Below, piece by piece: positions 9,871 through 18,390 of a DNA stretch of 64,000 nucleotides. Both the position numbers and the translations under genes were made by a program. The notes beneath the pieces were generated by a model. The model saw only the letters and a program-made list of their open reading frames with translations. It did not search any database and had not been told where the DNA came from. How positions within the stretch are numbered: the stretch's first letter is position 1; each line of letters begins with the position of its first letter. The stretch is taken from contig NZ_JFYL01000005.1 of NCBI RefSeq assembly GCF_000632455.1, positions 29,913 through 93,912 of the forward strand, read 5' to 3'. The stretch comes from Acinetobacter sp. Ver3 (GTDB lineage: Bacteria; Pseudomonadota; Gammaproteobacteria; Pseudomonadales; Moraxellaceae).

Positions 9871-10503
9871 TTACATATTTTTTTTACGATTTAAATGTGA
9901 AATAATATCTTGATAAGAGTCTACTTTACAAAAATAAGCTGGGGAGTTCTTTCTCACGTCTTCTGAAGGTTGAAATAAAAAACCATAATCAACTAAATGC
10001 AACATCGAAAAATCATTGAATGCATCACCGATCGCAATACTATTGGTCATTGAAACGTTTTCTTTTTGGAACTTTACAATAATTTCATGTTTCCCTTTAT
10101 CTCGTGTATACAGAACATTTTCTATAAATCCATCTGGTCCAATTTCTAAGTGATGACAATATGTATTTTTAACAGGAAGATTTAATTTTTCAAAAAAGGG
10201 AAATAAAAACTCATAAAAGCAATCTGAAATAATGTTAACTTCAAAATTTTCAGCCTTTTGCAAATATTCTAAAAACTCCTTAGCATCTGGAATGACATCC
10301 AGTTCTTTAATGTCATCGATTAATTGTTTTAAAGGAATTTTATTTTCTTTCAGTAAATTAATTCTAAATTCCATCAGAGACTTATAGTCTGCGACTTCTC
10401 GAGTTGTAATCGCCAACTCTGGGATATTGTATACATTTGAAAAGTGTTTCCATATTTCAGGGACAAGAACACCTTCCATATCGATAAAAGCCATCTTTTT
10501 CAT
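9871..10503 (-). CDS. thrH: ThrH-type phosphoserine phosphatase / homoserine phosphotransferase
   Basis: A 210-residue HAD-superfamily enzyme. The first motif, DMEGVLVPEIW with nucleophile Asp8, has Glu where most SerB enzymes have Asp. That DxEGVLVPEIW signature is the mark of ThrH, described in Pseudomonas aeruginosa as moving phosphate from phosphoserine to homoserine. Later HAD motifs are present: IISDCFYEF (motif II), a lysine in DKGKHE (motif III) and GDAFNDFSM (motif IV). The window also encodes a normal SerB, so this copy is not needed for serine synthesis. It is the last gene of the dioxygenase-LysE-ThrH operon, 12 bases after the exporter gene. Its substrate here is an inference. 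Confidence 0.85.
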   Translation of the reverse strand: MKKMAFIDMEGVLVPEIWKHFSNVYNIPELAITTREVADYKSLMEFRINLLKENKIPLKQLIDDIKELDVIPDAKEFLEYLQKAENFEVNIISDCFYEFLFPFFEKLNLPVKNTYCHHLEIGPDGFIENVLYTRDKGKHEIIVKFQKENVSMTNSIAIGDAFNDFSMLHLVDYGFLFQPSEDVRKNSPAYFCKVDSYQDIISHLNRKKNM

Positions 10504-10515
10504 ATTGCTACCCTA

Positions 10516-11124
10516 TTATTGAAATTTAGCAAACAGAAGTGCTATCCCTAGCAGACATAATACAGTTCCAATCACTCTGTTAATCTGTACTTGCTTAGCT
10601 AACATTTTCTGTCTTAAAACAATCGATGAAAAAAGCAAAGCCACCAATCCAAACCATAAAAAATGAGCAAAAGACATAAATAGCCCATAACCGACCAGAA
10701 TCGCTTTCGGCGTACTCACACTGATGATCTGAGTGTATGTACTAATCACAAATAAAGTCGTTTTAGGATTAAGTGCATTGGTGAAAAAGCCATATTTCAC
10801 TGCTTGAAAAGGATTAATTGCAGCAGTTGATGACGTCTCGACAACCGGACTTTGTACAAAAGTTTTATAACCGATATAGATGAGATAGATGGCTCCAATA
10901 TACTTCACAATATTTAGAATTTGAGGTGTATACGCCATGACAAATGCGACAGCAATGAGCGTATAAGTCACATGAATCAACACACCTAAAGAAATTCCCA
11001 GTGAAGTGAGAACACCTATCCTTCTACCATATAAGTAACTGTTTTTTGTCACGATAGCGAAATCAGCACCAGGACTCACAACAGCGAGTATGGTGATGAG
11101 AATAACTGCTATAAACTCACCCAT
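10516..11124 (-). CDS. LysE/RhtB family amino-acid exporter
   Basis: A 202-residue inner-membrane protein with about six hydrophobic segments. The conserved block SPGADFAIVTKNSYLYGRR near residues 17-36 defines the LysE/RhtB family, which exports lysine, homoserine, threonine, leucine or modified amino acids. It lies three bases after the dioxygenase gene and 12 before thrH, so translation is probably coupled. The context suggests it exports the hydroxylated amino acid made by the dioxygenase, or a threonine/homoserine-type compound. The actual substrate cannot be read from sequence. Confidence 0.85.
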   Translation of the reverse strand: MGEFIAVILITILAVVSPGADFAIVTKNSYLYGRRIGVLTSLGISLGVLIHVTYTLIAVAFVMAYTPQILNIVKYIGAIYLIYIGYKTFVQSPVVETSSTAAINPFQAVKYGFFTNALNPKTTLFVISTYTQIISVSTPKAILVGYGLFMSFAHFLWFGLVALLFSSIVLRQKMLAKQVQINRVIGTVLCLLGIALLFAKFQ

Positions 11125-11127
11125 TCA

Positions 11128-11898
11128 TTATGCCTTTTTAAACGTGATCACTAATACATCTCTTAATCCAGTATCACCCAACGTAAAATCATTGACTTTG
11201 ATTTCCGTTACGCTGTGATAGACCTGATGATCATCCACAAGTGCGATATCTAAAAAATTTTCAAGCATAAATTCTGCTTTCAAATTCTTATTTAAGTCAT
11301 AAATTCGGGTCATTCCACCCTGAACATTTTGACGGTTGATCATGGCCATTAAAACGAAATCCACCCCATCTCGATGTATCCCCTCAGGGGTTGGCTTACC
11401 ACTATCGTTAAATTTTGCTTCAATGCGAAATTGATGCGCTTCGATAAACCAATTTTCAGTTTCAATTTCTGAAAAGGTGAGATATGCGAATTGTAGTAAA
11501 TTTCTAAAAATTGGATTTTCAATTGTATTTTTATCAATCTCTGAAAAATATCTCGCAATTCCACCATTCAAAGTGTTGTATTCAATCGTCTGAAAATGAG
11601 GAATATAAGAATTTTTCAGTAAAATTTTATGCTTATCATTAATAGTAAAAGTTGCATGTTTTCTTGTTCGATATTTACCTTTATCCGACATAAATTGATC
11701 TAAATCTAGAGCGTTCCAACTGTCTATAAAATCACTGACATCTTGCTCATTAACATCGTGAAAATTATTATTTTTCTGTATTTCTTGGAATGTATTTAAA
11801 TCAATAAACGCATACCCCTTTTTGATTATCTCTTTTGAATATGTGTATTCATGGAGATGCTGCTTGTTAAATGGACTGAATTTTAATATATTTTCCAT
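11128..11898 (-). CDS. 2-oxoglutarate/Fe(II) dioxygenase, free amino-acid hydroxylase type
   Basis: A 256-residue protein of the 2OG-Fe dioxygenase family that includes L-isoleucine 4-hydroxylase (IDO) of Bacillus thuringiensis and HilA of Pantoea. The metal triad is visible: His175-x-Asp177 in GIHRDGVDF and His228 in QVYHSVT. Arg246 in GLRDVLVITF is placed to bind 2-oxoglutarate. These enzymes hydroxylate free aliphatic or sulfur amino acids. It is the first gene of a three-gene operon with an exporter and ThrH, and is divergent from a LysR regulator. Substrate and stereochemistry are unknown. Confidence 0.85.
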   Translation of the reverse strand: MENILKFSPFNKQHLHEYTYSKEIIKKGYAFIDLNTFQEIQKNNNFHDVNEQDVSDFIDSWNALDLDQFMSDKGKYRTRKHATFTINDKHKILLKNSYIPHFQTIEYNTLNGGIARYFSEIDKNTIENPIFRNLLQFAYLTFSEIETENWFIEAHQFRIEAKFNDSGKPTPEGIHRDGVDFVLMAMINRQNVQGGMTRIYDLNKNLKAEFMLENFLDIALVDDHQVYHSVTEIKVNDFTLGDTGLRDVLVITFKKA

Positions 11899-11932
11899 TG
11901 TATTAGCTTTATTTTGCTTTTGGTAATCTTCA

Positions 11933-11944
11933 TTTTGAACAAAA
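11933..11944. promoter_or_regulatory. Candidate LysR operator in the divergent dioxygenase/lysR spacer
   Basis: A short inverted repeat TTTTG-AA-CAAAA lies within the 97-base spacer between the two divergent genes. LysR proteins often act from such shared spacers, but their usual T-N11-A box is not clear here, so this is a weak candidate. Confidence 0.25.
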
Positions 11945-11995
11945 GTTAAAAAAATAAAATCAATAAAATCGACTAAAAATATATGAGTTTTTGGA

Positions 11996-12868
11996 ATGAT
12001 AGAAAAAATATCTTTGAATTCACTGAAGTTTTTTTATTTTGTCGCTAAATACAGCAGTGTCACGATTGCAGCAAAGAAATTATTTGTTACGCAAAGTGCC
12101 GTCAGTAAGCAAATTTACAATCTCGAAGAAATATTAAATATCACATTATTTGAACGACGAAATAAAACCTTGATACTCACCAAAGAAGGAGAAACTCTTT
12201 TTCATTGCGCTCAGAATATTTTCAATCAATTGGATGATTGTTTAATTGGACTAACTCAAAATAAAACTGAAAACAAACAATTGGTACTGTCCTGTGAACC
12301 AACCATTTCGATGAAGTGGTTAATTCCACGACTTGTTGAATTTAAAAAACTTGGACATGATTTTGAAGTGGTTTTGCTCACAGGTGGTGGTGTAGTCGAC
12401 TTTGAAAAAGATAATATCGATATCGCAATACGAAGAAATGATTTTGAATGGGGGTCGCATCTGTTTAGTGAGAAAATTGGCGATGAATATATTGTGGCAG
12501 TCCAAGCATCTCACCACCCTAAAACCAAAGAATTGTTAATTTCTAAATCACGCCCTTATTTTTCAAAAAAATTACACCAATTGGATGAACTCAAAGATAT
12601 TTTGAAGAAACATTCCAAAATAGAATTAGAGCATTTTTACTTATGTTTAGAAGGCTGCTTGGCTGGCCTAGGAAAGACGATCATTTCTATCTACATGATT
12701 GAAAAAGAATTAGAGCTCAAGTCTGTAAAAAAAATAACACCAATTCTTCAGGATGGTTCTGCCTATTATCTACTGTCCCATACTAGATTTATTGAAGATC
12801 CTCGGAAGATTATTTTTTTAAATTGGTTAAAAAATGAAATGAAGCAAAGTCAGATCAATCATTTTTAA
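11996..12868 (+). CDS. LysR family transcriptional regulator
   Basis: A 290-residue regulator. The N-terminal winged helix-turn-helix spans about residues 4-63 and includes the typical NSLKFFYFVAKYSSVTIAAKKLFVTQSAVSKQIYNLEE region. The effector-binding domain follows from about residue 90. It is divergent from the dioxygenase gene with a 97-base spacer, the classical arrangement for a LysR protein controlling its neighbour in response to a pathway substrate. Like the cassette it faces, it is rich in Lys, Ile, Asn and AT codons compared with the flanking genes. Confidence 0.9.
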   Translation: MIEKISLNSLKFFYFVAKYSSVTIAAKKLFVTQSAVSKQIYNLEEILNITLFERRNKTLILTKEGETLFHCAQNIFNQLDDCLIGLTQNKTENKQLVLSCEPTISMKWLIPRLVEFKKLGHDFEVVLLTGGGVVDFEKDNIDIAIRRNDFEWGSHLFSEKIGDEYIVAVQASHHPKTKELLISKSRPYFSKKLHQLDELKDILKKHSKIELEHFYLCLEGCLAGLGKTIISIYMIEKELELKSVKKITPILQDGSAYYLLSHTRFIEDPRKIIFLNWLKNEMKQSQINHF

Positions 12869-13023
12869 CATGAGATCACATAGATCATCTAAGGTTTTAA
12901 ACTTAATTGAAGATCATTAGAATCTTATGAAAATTAAAACGAATATGTCGCAGATATTTGTATTTAGTGCAGGCATTTCAACTGCTAAACTACGAAGAAA
13001 CGGGCTAAATATTACTATCCAGC

Positions 13024-14178
13024 ATGATTAAAATTGAATCTAAATTACCAGACTTAGGTGTCACTATTTTTAGCGTGATGTCAGCACTCGCCCAAAAGTT
13101 GAACGCATTAAATCTTTCTCAAGGTTTTCCTGATTTTCCACCTCCTCCTGAATTAATTGCAGCTTTAGCTCAAGCCACACAACAAGGCTATAACCAATAT
13201 CCACCTGGTGACGGTCTGCTGAGTTTAAGACAAAAAATTGCAGCCCAATTCTGCCAACGAGACCAAGTCGATTTAGACCCGATCAGCGAAATCACCATTA
13301 CACCTGGTGCAACGACTGCAATTTTGTGTGCGATTCAAGCTGTTGTAAATGCTGGAGATGAAGTAATTATTTTCGATCCTGCTTATGATAGTTATGCACC
13401 TGCAGTGAAACTCGCTGGGGCGCAAGCGATCCATATCAACTTGATACATCAAGACTTCCATGTTGACTGGAATGTGGTGAAAGATCGAATAAATGAACGA
13501 ACGCGATTAATCATTGTAAATACACCACATAATCCCTCAGGTGCAATTTGGTCCAAGCAAGATTGGCAACAACTGATCGAGTTGATTCAGGATAAAAACA
13601 TTTGTGTACTTTCTGACGAGGTCTATGAACATTTAGTGTTTGATGGTCAACAACATTATTCTGCGCTTAGTTTTCCTGAACTTCGAGATCGTAGTTTTGT
13701 GATTGGTTCATTCGGAAAAACGTTTCATGTTACTGGTTGGAAAACTGGATATTGCGTTGCACCTCAGGCACTGATGAAAGTATTTCGTCAAATTTATCAA
13801 TTTGCCAATTTCTGTGGTGTCCATCCGATTCAAGTCGCGCTTAATCAATTCATCGAACAACATCCTGAACATATTTTAGATCTCCCCAATTTTTATCAAG
13901 CTAAACGTGACTTATTCATCCATGGAATTCAACATTCAAAATTTCAATATCTGCCGTCACCAGGAACTTATTTTCAAAACTTAGATTTCAGTACACTAAG
14001 ACCTGAGCTCACAGATATAGAAATGTGCCAATATCTTGCAGAACAACACAAACTGGTAGCGATTCCTATATCAGTGTTTTATCAACAGCCACCTCAAGAT
14101 CTGAAGCTCATTCGAGTCTGTTTTGCAAAACAAGAAGAAACCTTGCATCTTGCAGGAGAAATTTTAACGAAGGTTTAA
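13024..14178 (+). CDS. Methionine-type aminotransferase (YbdL-like)
   Basis: A 384-residue PLP enzyme of fold type I, class I/II. The N-terminus (NLSQGFPDFPPPPELIAAL) and the lysine region (GSFGKTFHVTGWKTGY, catalytic Lys near residue 237) match YbdL, which moves the amino group of methionine or aromatic residues to oxo acids. The NTPHNPSGAIW and SDEVYEHLVFDG blocks bind the cofactor. It follows the lysR gene by 155 bases on the same strand. It could act on the same amino acids as the neighbouring dioxygenase cassette, but it is common in the genus without it. Confidence 0.85.
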   Translation: MIKIESKLPDLGVTIFSVMSALAQKLNALNLSQGFPDFPPPPELIAALAQATQQGYNQYPPGDGLLSLRQKIAAQFCQRDQVDLDPISEITITPGATTAILCAIQAVVNAGDEVIIFDPAYDSYAPAVKLAGAQAIHINLIHQDFHVDWNVVKDRINERTRLIIVNTPHNPSGAIWSKQDWQQLIELIQDKNICVLSDEVYEHLVFDGQQHYSALSFPELRDRSFVIGSFGKTFHVTGWKTGYCVAPQALMKVFRQIYQFANFCGVHPIQVALNQFIEQHPEHILDLPNFYQAKRDLFIHGIQHSKFQYLPSPGTYFQNLDFSTLRPELTDIEMCQYLAEQHKLVAIPISVFYQQPPQDLKLIRVCFAKQEETLHLAGEILTKV

Positions 14179-14291
14179 TCACAATAACGAAAAGAGATGC
14201 AACGGATTACTTTATTACTAAAGCAATTTGAATGATAAGGTGCTAAGGTCAATCCGTTGATATAGAAAACAATAATGGATAAGACTTATAT

Positions 14292-15659
14292 ATGGCGAGA
14301 ACCTTACGGCCGATTGATGAACCTGGTTTCTGGAAAGTTTTTTTAGTTTTTTTAGTTCCGCTGATTGCAACCAATATCCTGCAAAATTTATCAGGCACAA
14401 TTAATACGATCTTCGTCGGGCAAATGATGGGCGTCCAAGCAATTGCTGCTGTTTCAGTCTTCTTCCCTATTTTGTTCTGTCTCTTGGCTTTTGTAATTGG
14501 GCTTTCGGCTGGCTCGACGGTATTGGTTGGTCAAGCGTGGGGAGCACAAAATTTAGAAAAAGTTCGAGCAGTTGTCGGCTCTACTATTTTTATGACATTG
14601 ATCGGCGGGACGATTATTGCCATTTTAGGTGTTCTATCTGCACGCCACATTCTTGAGGCCTTGGGCACAGACCCAAGTGTCATGCATTTATCTTTGCCTT
14701 ATGTTCAATGGATGTTAGCAGGTAGCCCACTCCTCTTTATCTATATTATTTATACCTCTATCTTACGTGGTGTCGGTGATAGCATTACACCTCTCATCGC
14801 TTTGGGAATGACCAGTTTAATTGGGCTCTTTATTACCCCTGTTCTCATCGCTGGATATTTTGGATTTCCTCAATTGGGTATCATTGCACCTGCCATCGCC
14901 ACGATTGTGGGTTATCTGGCCGTGCTTATTTTTCTGTACGTTTATTTAAATAAAAAAAATCATCCATTACGTCCAGATTTAGCAATGTGTAAACATGTAC
15001 GCCACAATCCTGAACTAAGCAAAATTATTCTCAGGCTTGGCGTTCCTACTGGCATTCAAATGGTCACGACTTCTGTGGCAGGTTTAGTCATTGTCGGCTT
15101 GGTCAATCGCTATGGTTCAGAAGCAACAGCTGCTTATGGCGCAGTCAATCAGGTTTTGAACTATATCCAATTCCCTGCTCTGTCTATCGCAATTGCCGCT
15201 TCTATTTTTGGGGCTCAAGCGATTGGTGCAGGTAAAGCGGATTCTTTATCACGTGTAACTAAAACAGCACTGGGCATGAATTTTGTCTTTACAGGCGGGC
15301 TCGTAATCTTGGCTTATTTGTTCTCAAAATATCTCATGGCATTATTTATTACAGATGATAAAGTTGTGATACTCGGGCAACAATTATTGTTTATTGTGCT
15401 GTGGTCAATTTTATTTTTTGGCGCGAGTGCTATTTTCGCCTCAATTATGCGTGCAAGTGGCACTGTCACTATGCCAATGATCATCAATATAGTGGCCATA
15501 CTTTGTATAGAACTCCCAGCAGCTTATCTATTTAGCGCATGGTGGGGGCTGGCGGGAATCTGGTACGCCTATGCTTTGGCTTTCGTTTGCTTATGTGTGA
15601 TGCAAGGTTTGTATTATCAATTTGTTTGGAAAAAGAAAACTGTCCAAGTACTGATTTAA
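14292..15659 (+). CDS. MATE family efflux transporter
   Basis: A 455-residue inner-membrane protein with about twelve hydrophobic helices in two similar halves. The N-terminal half contains NTIFVGQMMGVQAIAAVSVFFPI and the second half GYGSEATAAYGAVNQVLNY-like residues, typical of multidrug and toxin extrusion carriers. It is not AbeM, whose N-terminus is different. It stands 113 bases after the aminotransferase and ends at a terminator shared with the SDR gene. Substrates are unknown. Confidence 0.9.
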   Translation: MARTLRPIDEPGFWKVFLVFLVPLIATNILQNLSGTINTIFVGQMMGVQAIAAVSVFFPILFCLLAFVIGLSAGSTVLVGQAWGAQNLEKVRAVVGSTIFMTLIGGTIIAILGVLSARHILEALGTDPSVMHLSLPYVQWMLAGSPLLFIYIIYTSILRGVGDSITPLIALGMTSLIGLFITPVLIAGYFGFPQLGIIAPAIATIVGYLAVLIFLYVYLNKKNHPLRPDLAMCKHVRHNPELSKIILRLGVPTGIQMVTTSVAGLVIVGLVNRYGSEATAAYGAVNQVLNYIQFPALSIAIAASIFGAQAIGAGKADSLSRVTKTALGMNFVFTGGLVILAYLFSKYLMALFITDDKVVILGQQLLFIVLWSILFFGASAIFASIMRASGTVTMPMIINIVAILCIELPAAYLFSAWWGLAGIWYAYALAFVCLCVMQGLYYQFVWKKKTVQVLI

Positions 15660-15677
15660 ATTAGAAATCAGGAAAAT

Positions 15678-15706
15678 AAAAAACCCGCATGACGCGGGTT
15701 TTTTTA
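15678..15706. terminator. Bidirectional terminator between MATE and SDR genes
   Basis: A stem AACCCGC/GCGGGTT with a five-base loop, A-run on the left and T-run on the right, between two convergent genes. Confidence 0.88.
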
Positions 15707-15710
15707 ACGA

Positions 15711-16556
15711 TTATTTAGAATCGAAACGTTTACTCATTTTAGTCGCAAATGCAGTCACTTTTTGATAGCCCGTTGGCATCACACGTTGCATCAAATCAAT
15801 CACTTTCGCATCGTTGCCAATCAGTAAACGACGGCGATCTTTTTGTACTGCTTCTAGAATTTGACGCGCTGCTTCTTCAGGTGGACAACGTAATAACTTA
15901 TCAAATGTCTGTGCAGATTTCTGTGGATTCATGCCCAAAGATTTTAAACTGTCATTCATTTTTGCAGCTTTCGCAATATTGGTACGAATGCCACCTGGAT
16001 GTACGCACAGCGCGCTCACACCCACATTTTCAATATCTAGCTCTTGACGAAGAGATTCAGTGAAACCACGTACAGCAAATTTAGTTGCATTATAAGCAGA
16101 CTGAGTGGGTTGCGCAGTTAAACCGAATAAACTTGAAATGTTGATAATGTGTCCATCACCTGTTTTTTTAATATACGGTAAAAATTCTTTAGTGCCGTAC
16201 ACGACACCCCAAAAGTTAATATTAACAATCCATTCCAACTCTTCGTATGTTGCGCCTTCAACGGTCGAACCCAATGCCACCCCAGCATTGTTGAAAATCA
16301 TGTTCACTGAACCATGATTCTGTACAGTTTCAGCCGCCCATGCTTTAACTTCGTCACGATTCGCAACATCTACTTTCTTGGTTGTGACTCGTACATTTGC
16401 ATTCTTCGTCAGTTCAACTGTTTCTGCTAAGCCCTTTTCATTTACGTCACTTAAAGACAAATGACAACCTTGCTTAGCCAGTAACACTGCAAGTTGTTGA
16501 CCAATACCAGAACCTGCACCTGTGATTGCAGCCACTTTGTTTTTAAAATTTTTCAT
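15711..16556 (-). CDS. Short-chain dehydrogenase/reductase
   Basis: A 281-residue classical SDR. The nucleotide-binding motif is TGAGSGIG (about residues 14-21) and an NNAG motif follows near residue 90. The catalytic residues are Ser in NISSLFG and YxxxK in YNATKFA near residue 155. The Asp in LSDVNEKG after the second strand points to NAD preference. The 100-odd C-terminal residues resemble Acinetobacter SDRs that share an operator with a TetR gene. Substrate unknown. It is divergent from the TetR gene and probably its target. Confidence 0.88.
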   Translation of the reverse strand: MKNFKNKVAAITGAGSGIGQQLAVLLAKQGCHLSLSDVNEKGLAETVELTKNANVRVTTKKVDVANRDEVKAWAAETVQNHGSVNMIFNNAGVALGSTVEGATYEELEWIVNINFWGVVYGTKEFLPYIKKTGDGHIINISSLFGLTAQPTQSAYNATKFAVRGFTESLRQELDIENVGVSALCVHPGGIRTNIAKAAKMNDSLKSLGMNPQKSAQTFDKLLRCPPEEAARQILEAVQKDRRRLLIGNDAKVIDLMQRVMPTGYQKVTAFATKMSKRFDSK

Positions 16557-16623
16557 TGTGAATCCTTTTTTTGATTTTTATGCACCACAGCGTTGATCTG
16601 GGTCATTCATGTTCACTATAATT

Positions 16624-16680
16624 TTGACAATTATTATTGTCAATGTAACTATCGACCATTTTTATTGTTACTATAGGCCA
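16624..16680. promoter_or_regulatory. Palindromic operator between SDR and tetR genes
   Basis: A perfect inverted repeat TTGACAAT-TATT-ATTGTCAA spans 16624-16643. Just after it, two related copies of a 19-base unit beginning GTAACTATCGACC and GTTACTATAGGCC run in the same direction. The site is in the 198-base divergent spacer, so it is the natural binding place for the adjacent TetR protein. Confidence 0.6.
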
Positions 16681-16754
16681 ATTTAGTATCTTTAGCTGAT
16701 CAGTACTCTATACTGACCGCAGCATAACACTTTTATAAAAAGACTCGAATTGCT

Positions 16755-17441
16755 ATGAACCCAGAGAACCTCACTCCATCAGAACACGAGCAAGCGATTG
16801 AAAAGCCTCCCGCAAAAGAGCGTCAATTTAAAGGGATGTCCTTAACTGAACGCAAACAAGCACGCCGTGAGAAACTTATTGAAGCGGGTATTGAAGCATA
16901 TGGAACTCATGGTTTTTTCTCAGTAACCGTTAAAGATATTTGCACACAAGCGAAATTAACTGAACGTTACTTTTATGAATCTTTTAAGAAAAGTGAAAAC
17001 TTATTCCAAACGATCTTTTTAGAACTGATTGAGAAGCTTCAACAAACATTAATGCAAGCTATTATGAAAGCCTCTCCTGAGCCTCTAAACATGATTGATG
17101 CAGGTCTAAATGCGTTCTTTAGTTTTTTAGAAGATGATCCGCGTACCGCTCGGATTATTTATATTGATGCAATGCTCGTCCAAGAACTTCATAATCATGC
17201 AACCATTCAAGAAACAATGGGCCGTTTCGACCGAATGATTCATGCCTTTGTCACATTAATGATGCCACATACCCATCTCACTGAAAAAGAGATCTCCTTG
17301 ATTGCAACTGGTCTAAATGGCTATGTCACTCAAGTTGCTGTTCGCTGGGTAGTAGGTGGTTTTAAACTTCCACGTGCTGAGGTCGTTCAGGCATGTAAAA
17401 CCGTTTTTCTCGCCCTATTGAATGATCTAATGAAAAAGTAG
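16755..17441 (+). CDS. TetR family transcriptional regulator
   Basis: A 228-residue regulator. A charged, disordered leader of about 30 residues precedes the helix-turn-helix (about residues 36-80, including AYGTHGFFSVTVKDICTQAKLTERYFYESFKKSENLF). The C-terminal helical ligand domain is of a TetR subgroup common in Acinetobacter. No ribosome site is clear before the start, so the true start may be a later codon near the MSLTERKQARR segment. It is divergent from the SDR gene and faces a palindromic operator; the likely role is repression of both. Confidence 0.88.
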   Translation: MNPENLTPSEHEQAIEKPPAKERQFKGMSLTERKQARREKLIEAGIEAYGTHGFFSVTVKDICTQAKLTERYFYESFKKSENLFQTIFLELIEKLQQTLMQAIMKASPEPLNMIDAGLNAFFSFLEDDPRTARIIYIDAMLVQELHNHATIQETMGRFDRMIHAFVTLMMPHTHLTEKEISLIATGLNGYVTQVAVRWVVGGFKLPRAEVVQACKTVFLALLNDLMKK

Positions 17442-17583
17442 CATCAAATTAAGATGAAGAAATTGTGACAAATCGTAAGTAAATTTAAGATATTGATTTA
17501 ATTTCAGATTAATAAATATCAATGAGACAAAATATCAGCCTAATTGTCACAAAACATTGCTATATTTAACTTCGATTTCCATC

Positions 17584-17632
17584 TTGCAATGATACTGTCA
17601 TAATTAATCTTTGTAATAAGCCTGTCATAAAT
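17584..17632 (+). promoter_or_regulatory. Two tandem Pho boxes upstream of phoB
   Basis: Two sites resemble the PhoB-binding consensus, each made of two 11-base units. The first is TTGCAATGATA followed by CTGTCATAATT (17584-17605). The second is TTGTAATAAGC followed by CTGTCATAAAT (17611-17632). They start 27 bases apart and lie just upstream of phoB, which indicates autoregulation by PhoB under phosphate starvation. Confidence 0.75.
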
Positions 17633-17669
17633 ATAAAACGGTTCACCGTTCATCATAGGATATTGCGTT

Positions 17670-18380
17670 GTGAAAGATGACTACATTTTAATTGTCGACG
17701 ACGAGCTCCCAATTCGGGAAATGATCCATACTTCTTTAGATATGGCAGGCTTTCAATGCTTGGAAGCAGAAGATGCGAAACAAGCACATCAAATGATTGT
17801 TGATCAACGTCCAGCGCTTATCCTACTCGACTGGATGTTACCGGGTGGCGTGAGTGGCGTAGATTTGTGTCGTCGCCTTAAGCGTGATGAAACACTTTCA
17901 GAAATTCCAGTCATTATGTTGACTGCGCGTGGCGAAGAAGACCATAAAGTTCAAGGTCTTGATGCTGGTGCAGATGACTATATGACGAAACCATTTTCAA
18001 CACGTGAGTTGGTATCCCGTATTAAAGCAGTGTTAAGACGTGCAAATGCGTTAAATGGCGAAAAAACCATTGATGCAAATGGCTTAATTCTTGACCCAGT
18101 AAGCCAACGTGTCAGCTATAATCAAAATATTCTTGATATGGGGCCAACAGAATATCGTCTATTGGCATTCTTTATGACTCATCCAGAACGTGCCTATACC
18201 CGTGCTCAATTACTTGATCAGGTATGGGGTGGAAATGTGTATATTGAAGACAGAACCATCGACGTCCATATCCGTCGCTTACGTAAGGTGCTCGAACCTT
18301 ATGGTGCAGACCGTTATGTTCAAACTGTGCGTGGTACTGGCTATCGTTTTTCAACACGAGCTGATGTTGCTTTAGGTTAA
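17670..18380 (+). CDS. phoB: Phosphate regulon response regulator
   Basis: A 236-residue OmpR/PhoB-class regulator. The receiver domain shows the acidic pair Asp10/Asp11, phosphorylation site Asp54 in LLDWMLPGG, Thr85 and Lys107 in TKPFS. The winged-helix DNA-binding domain ends with the typical [12 protein letters not shown]. It starts with GTG, supported by an AGGA ribosome site about ten bases upstream. It activates phosphate-uptake genes when phosphate is low. It precedes phoR by ten bases and has Pho boxes in front. Confidence 0.96.
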   Translation: MKDDYILIVDDELPIREMIHTSLDMAGFQCLEAEDAKQAHQMIVDQRPALILLDWMLPGGVSGVDLCRRLKRDETLSEIPVIMLTARGEEDHKVQGLDAGADDYMTKPFSTRELVSRIKAVLRRANALNGEKTIDANGLILDPVSQRVSYNQNILDMGPTEYRLLAFFMTHPERAYTRAQLLDQVWGGNVYIEDRTIDVHIRRLRKVLEPYGADRYVQTVRGTGYRFSTRADVALG

Positions 18381-18390
18381 TTTAGATTTT

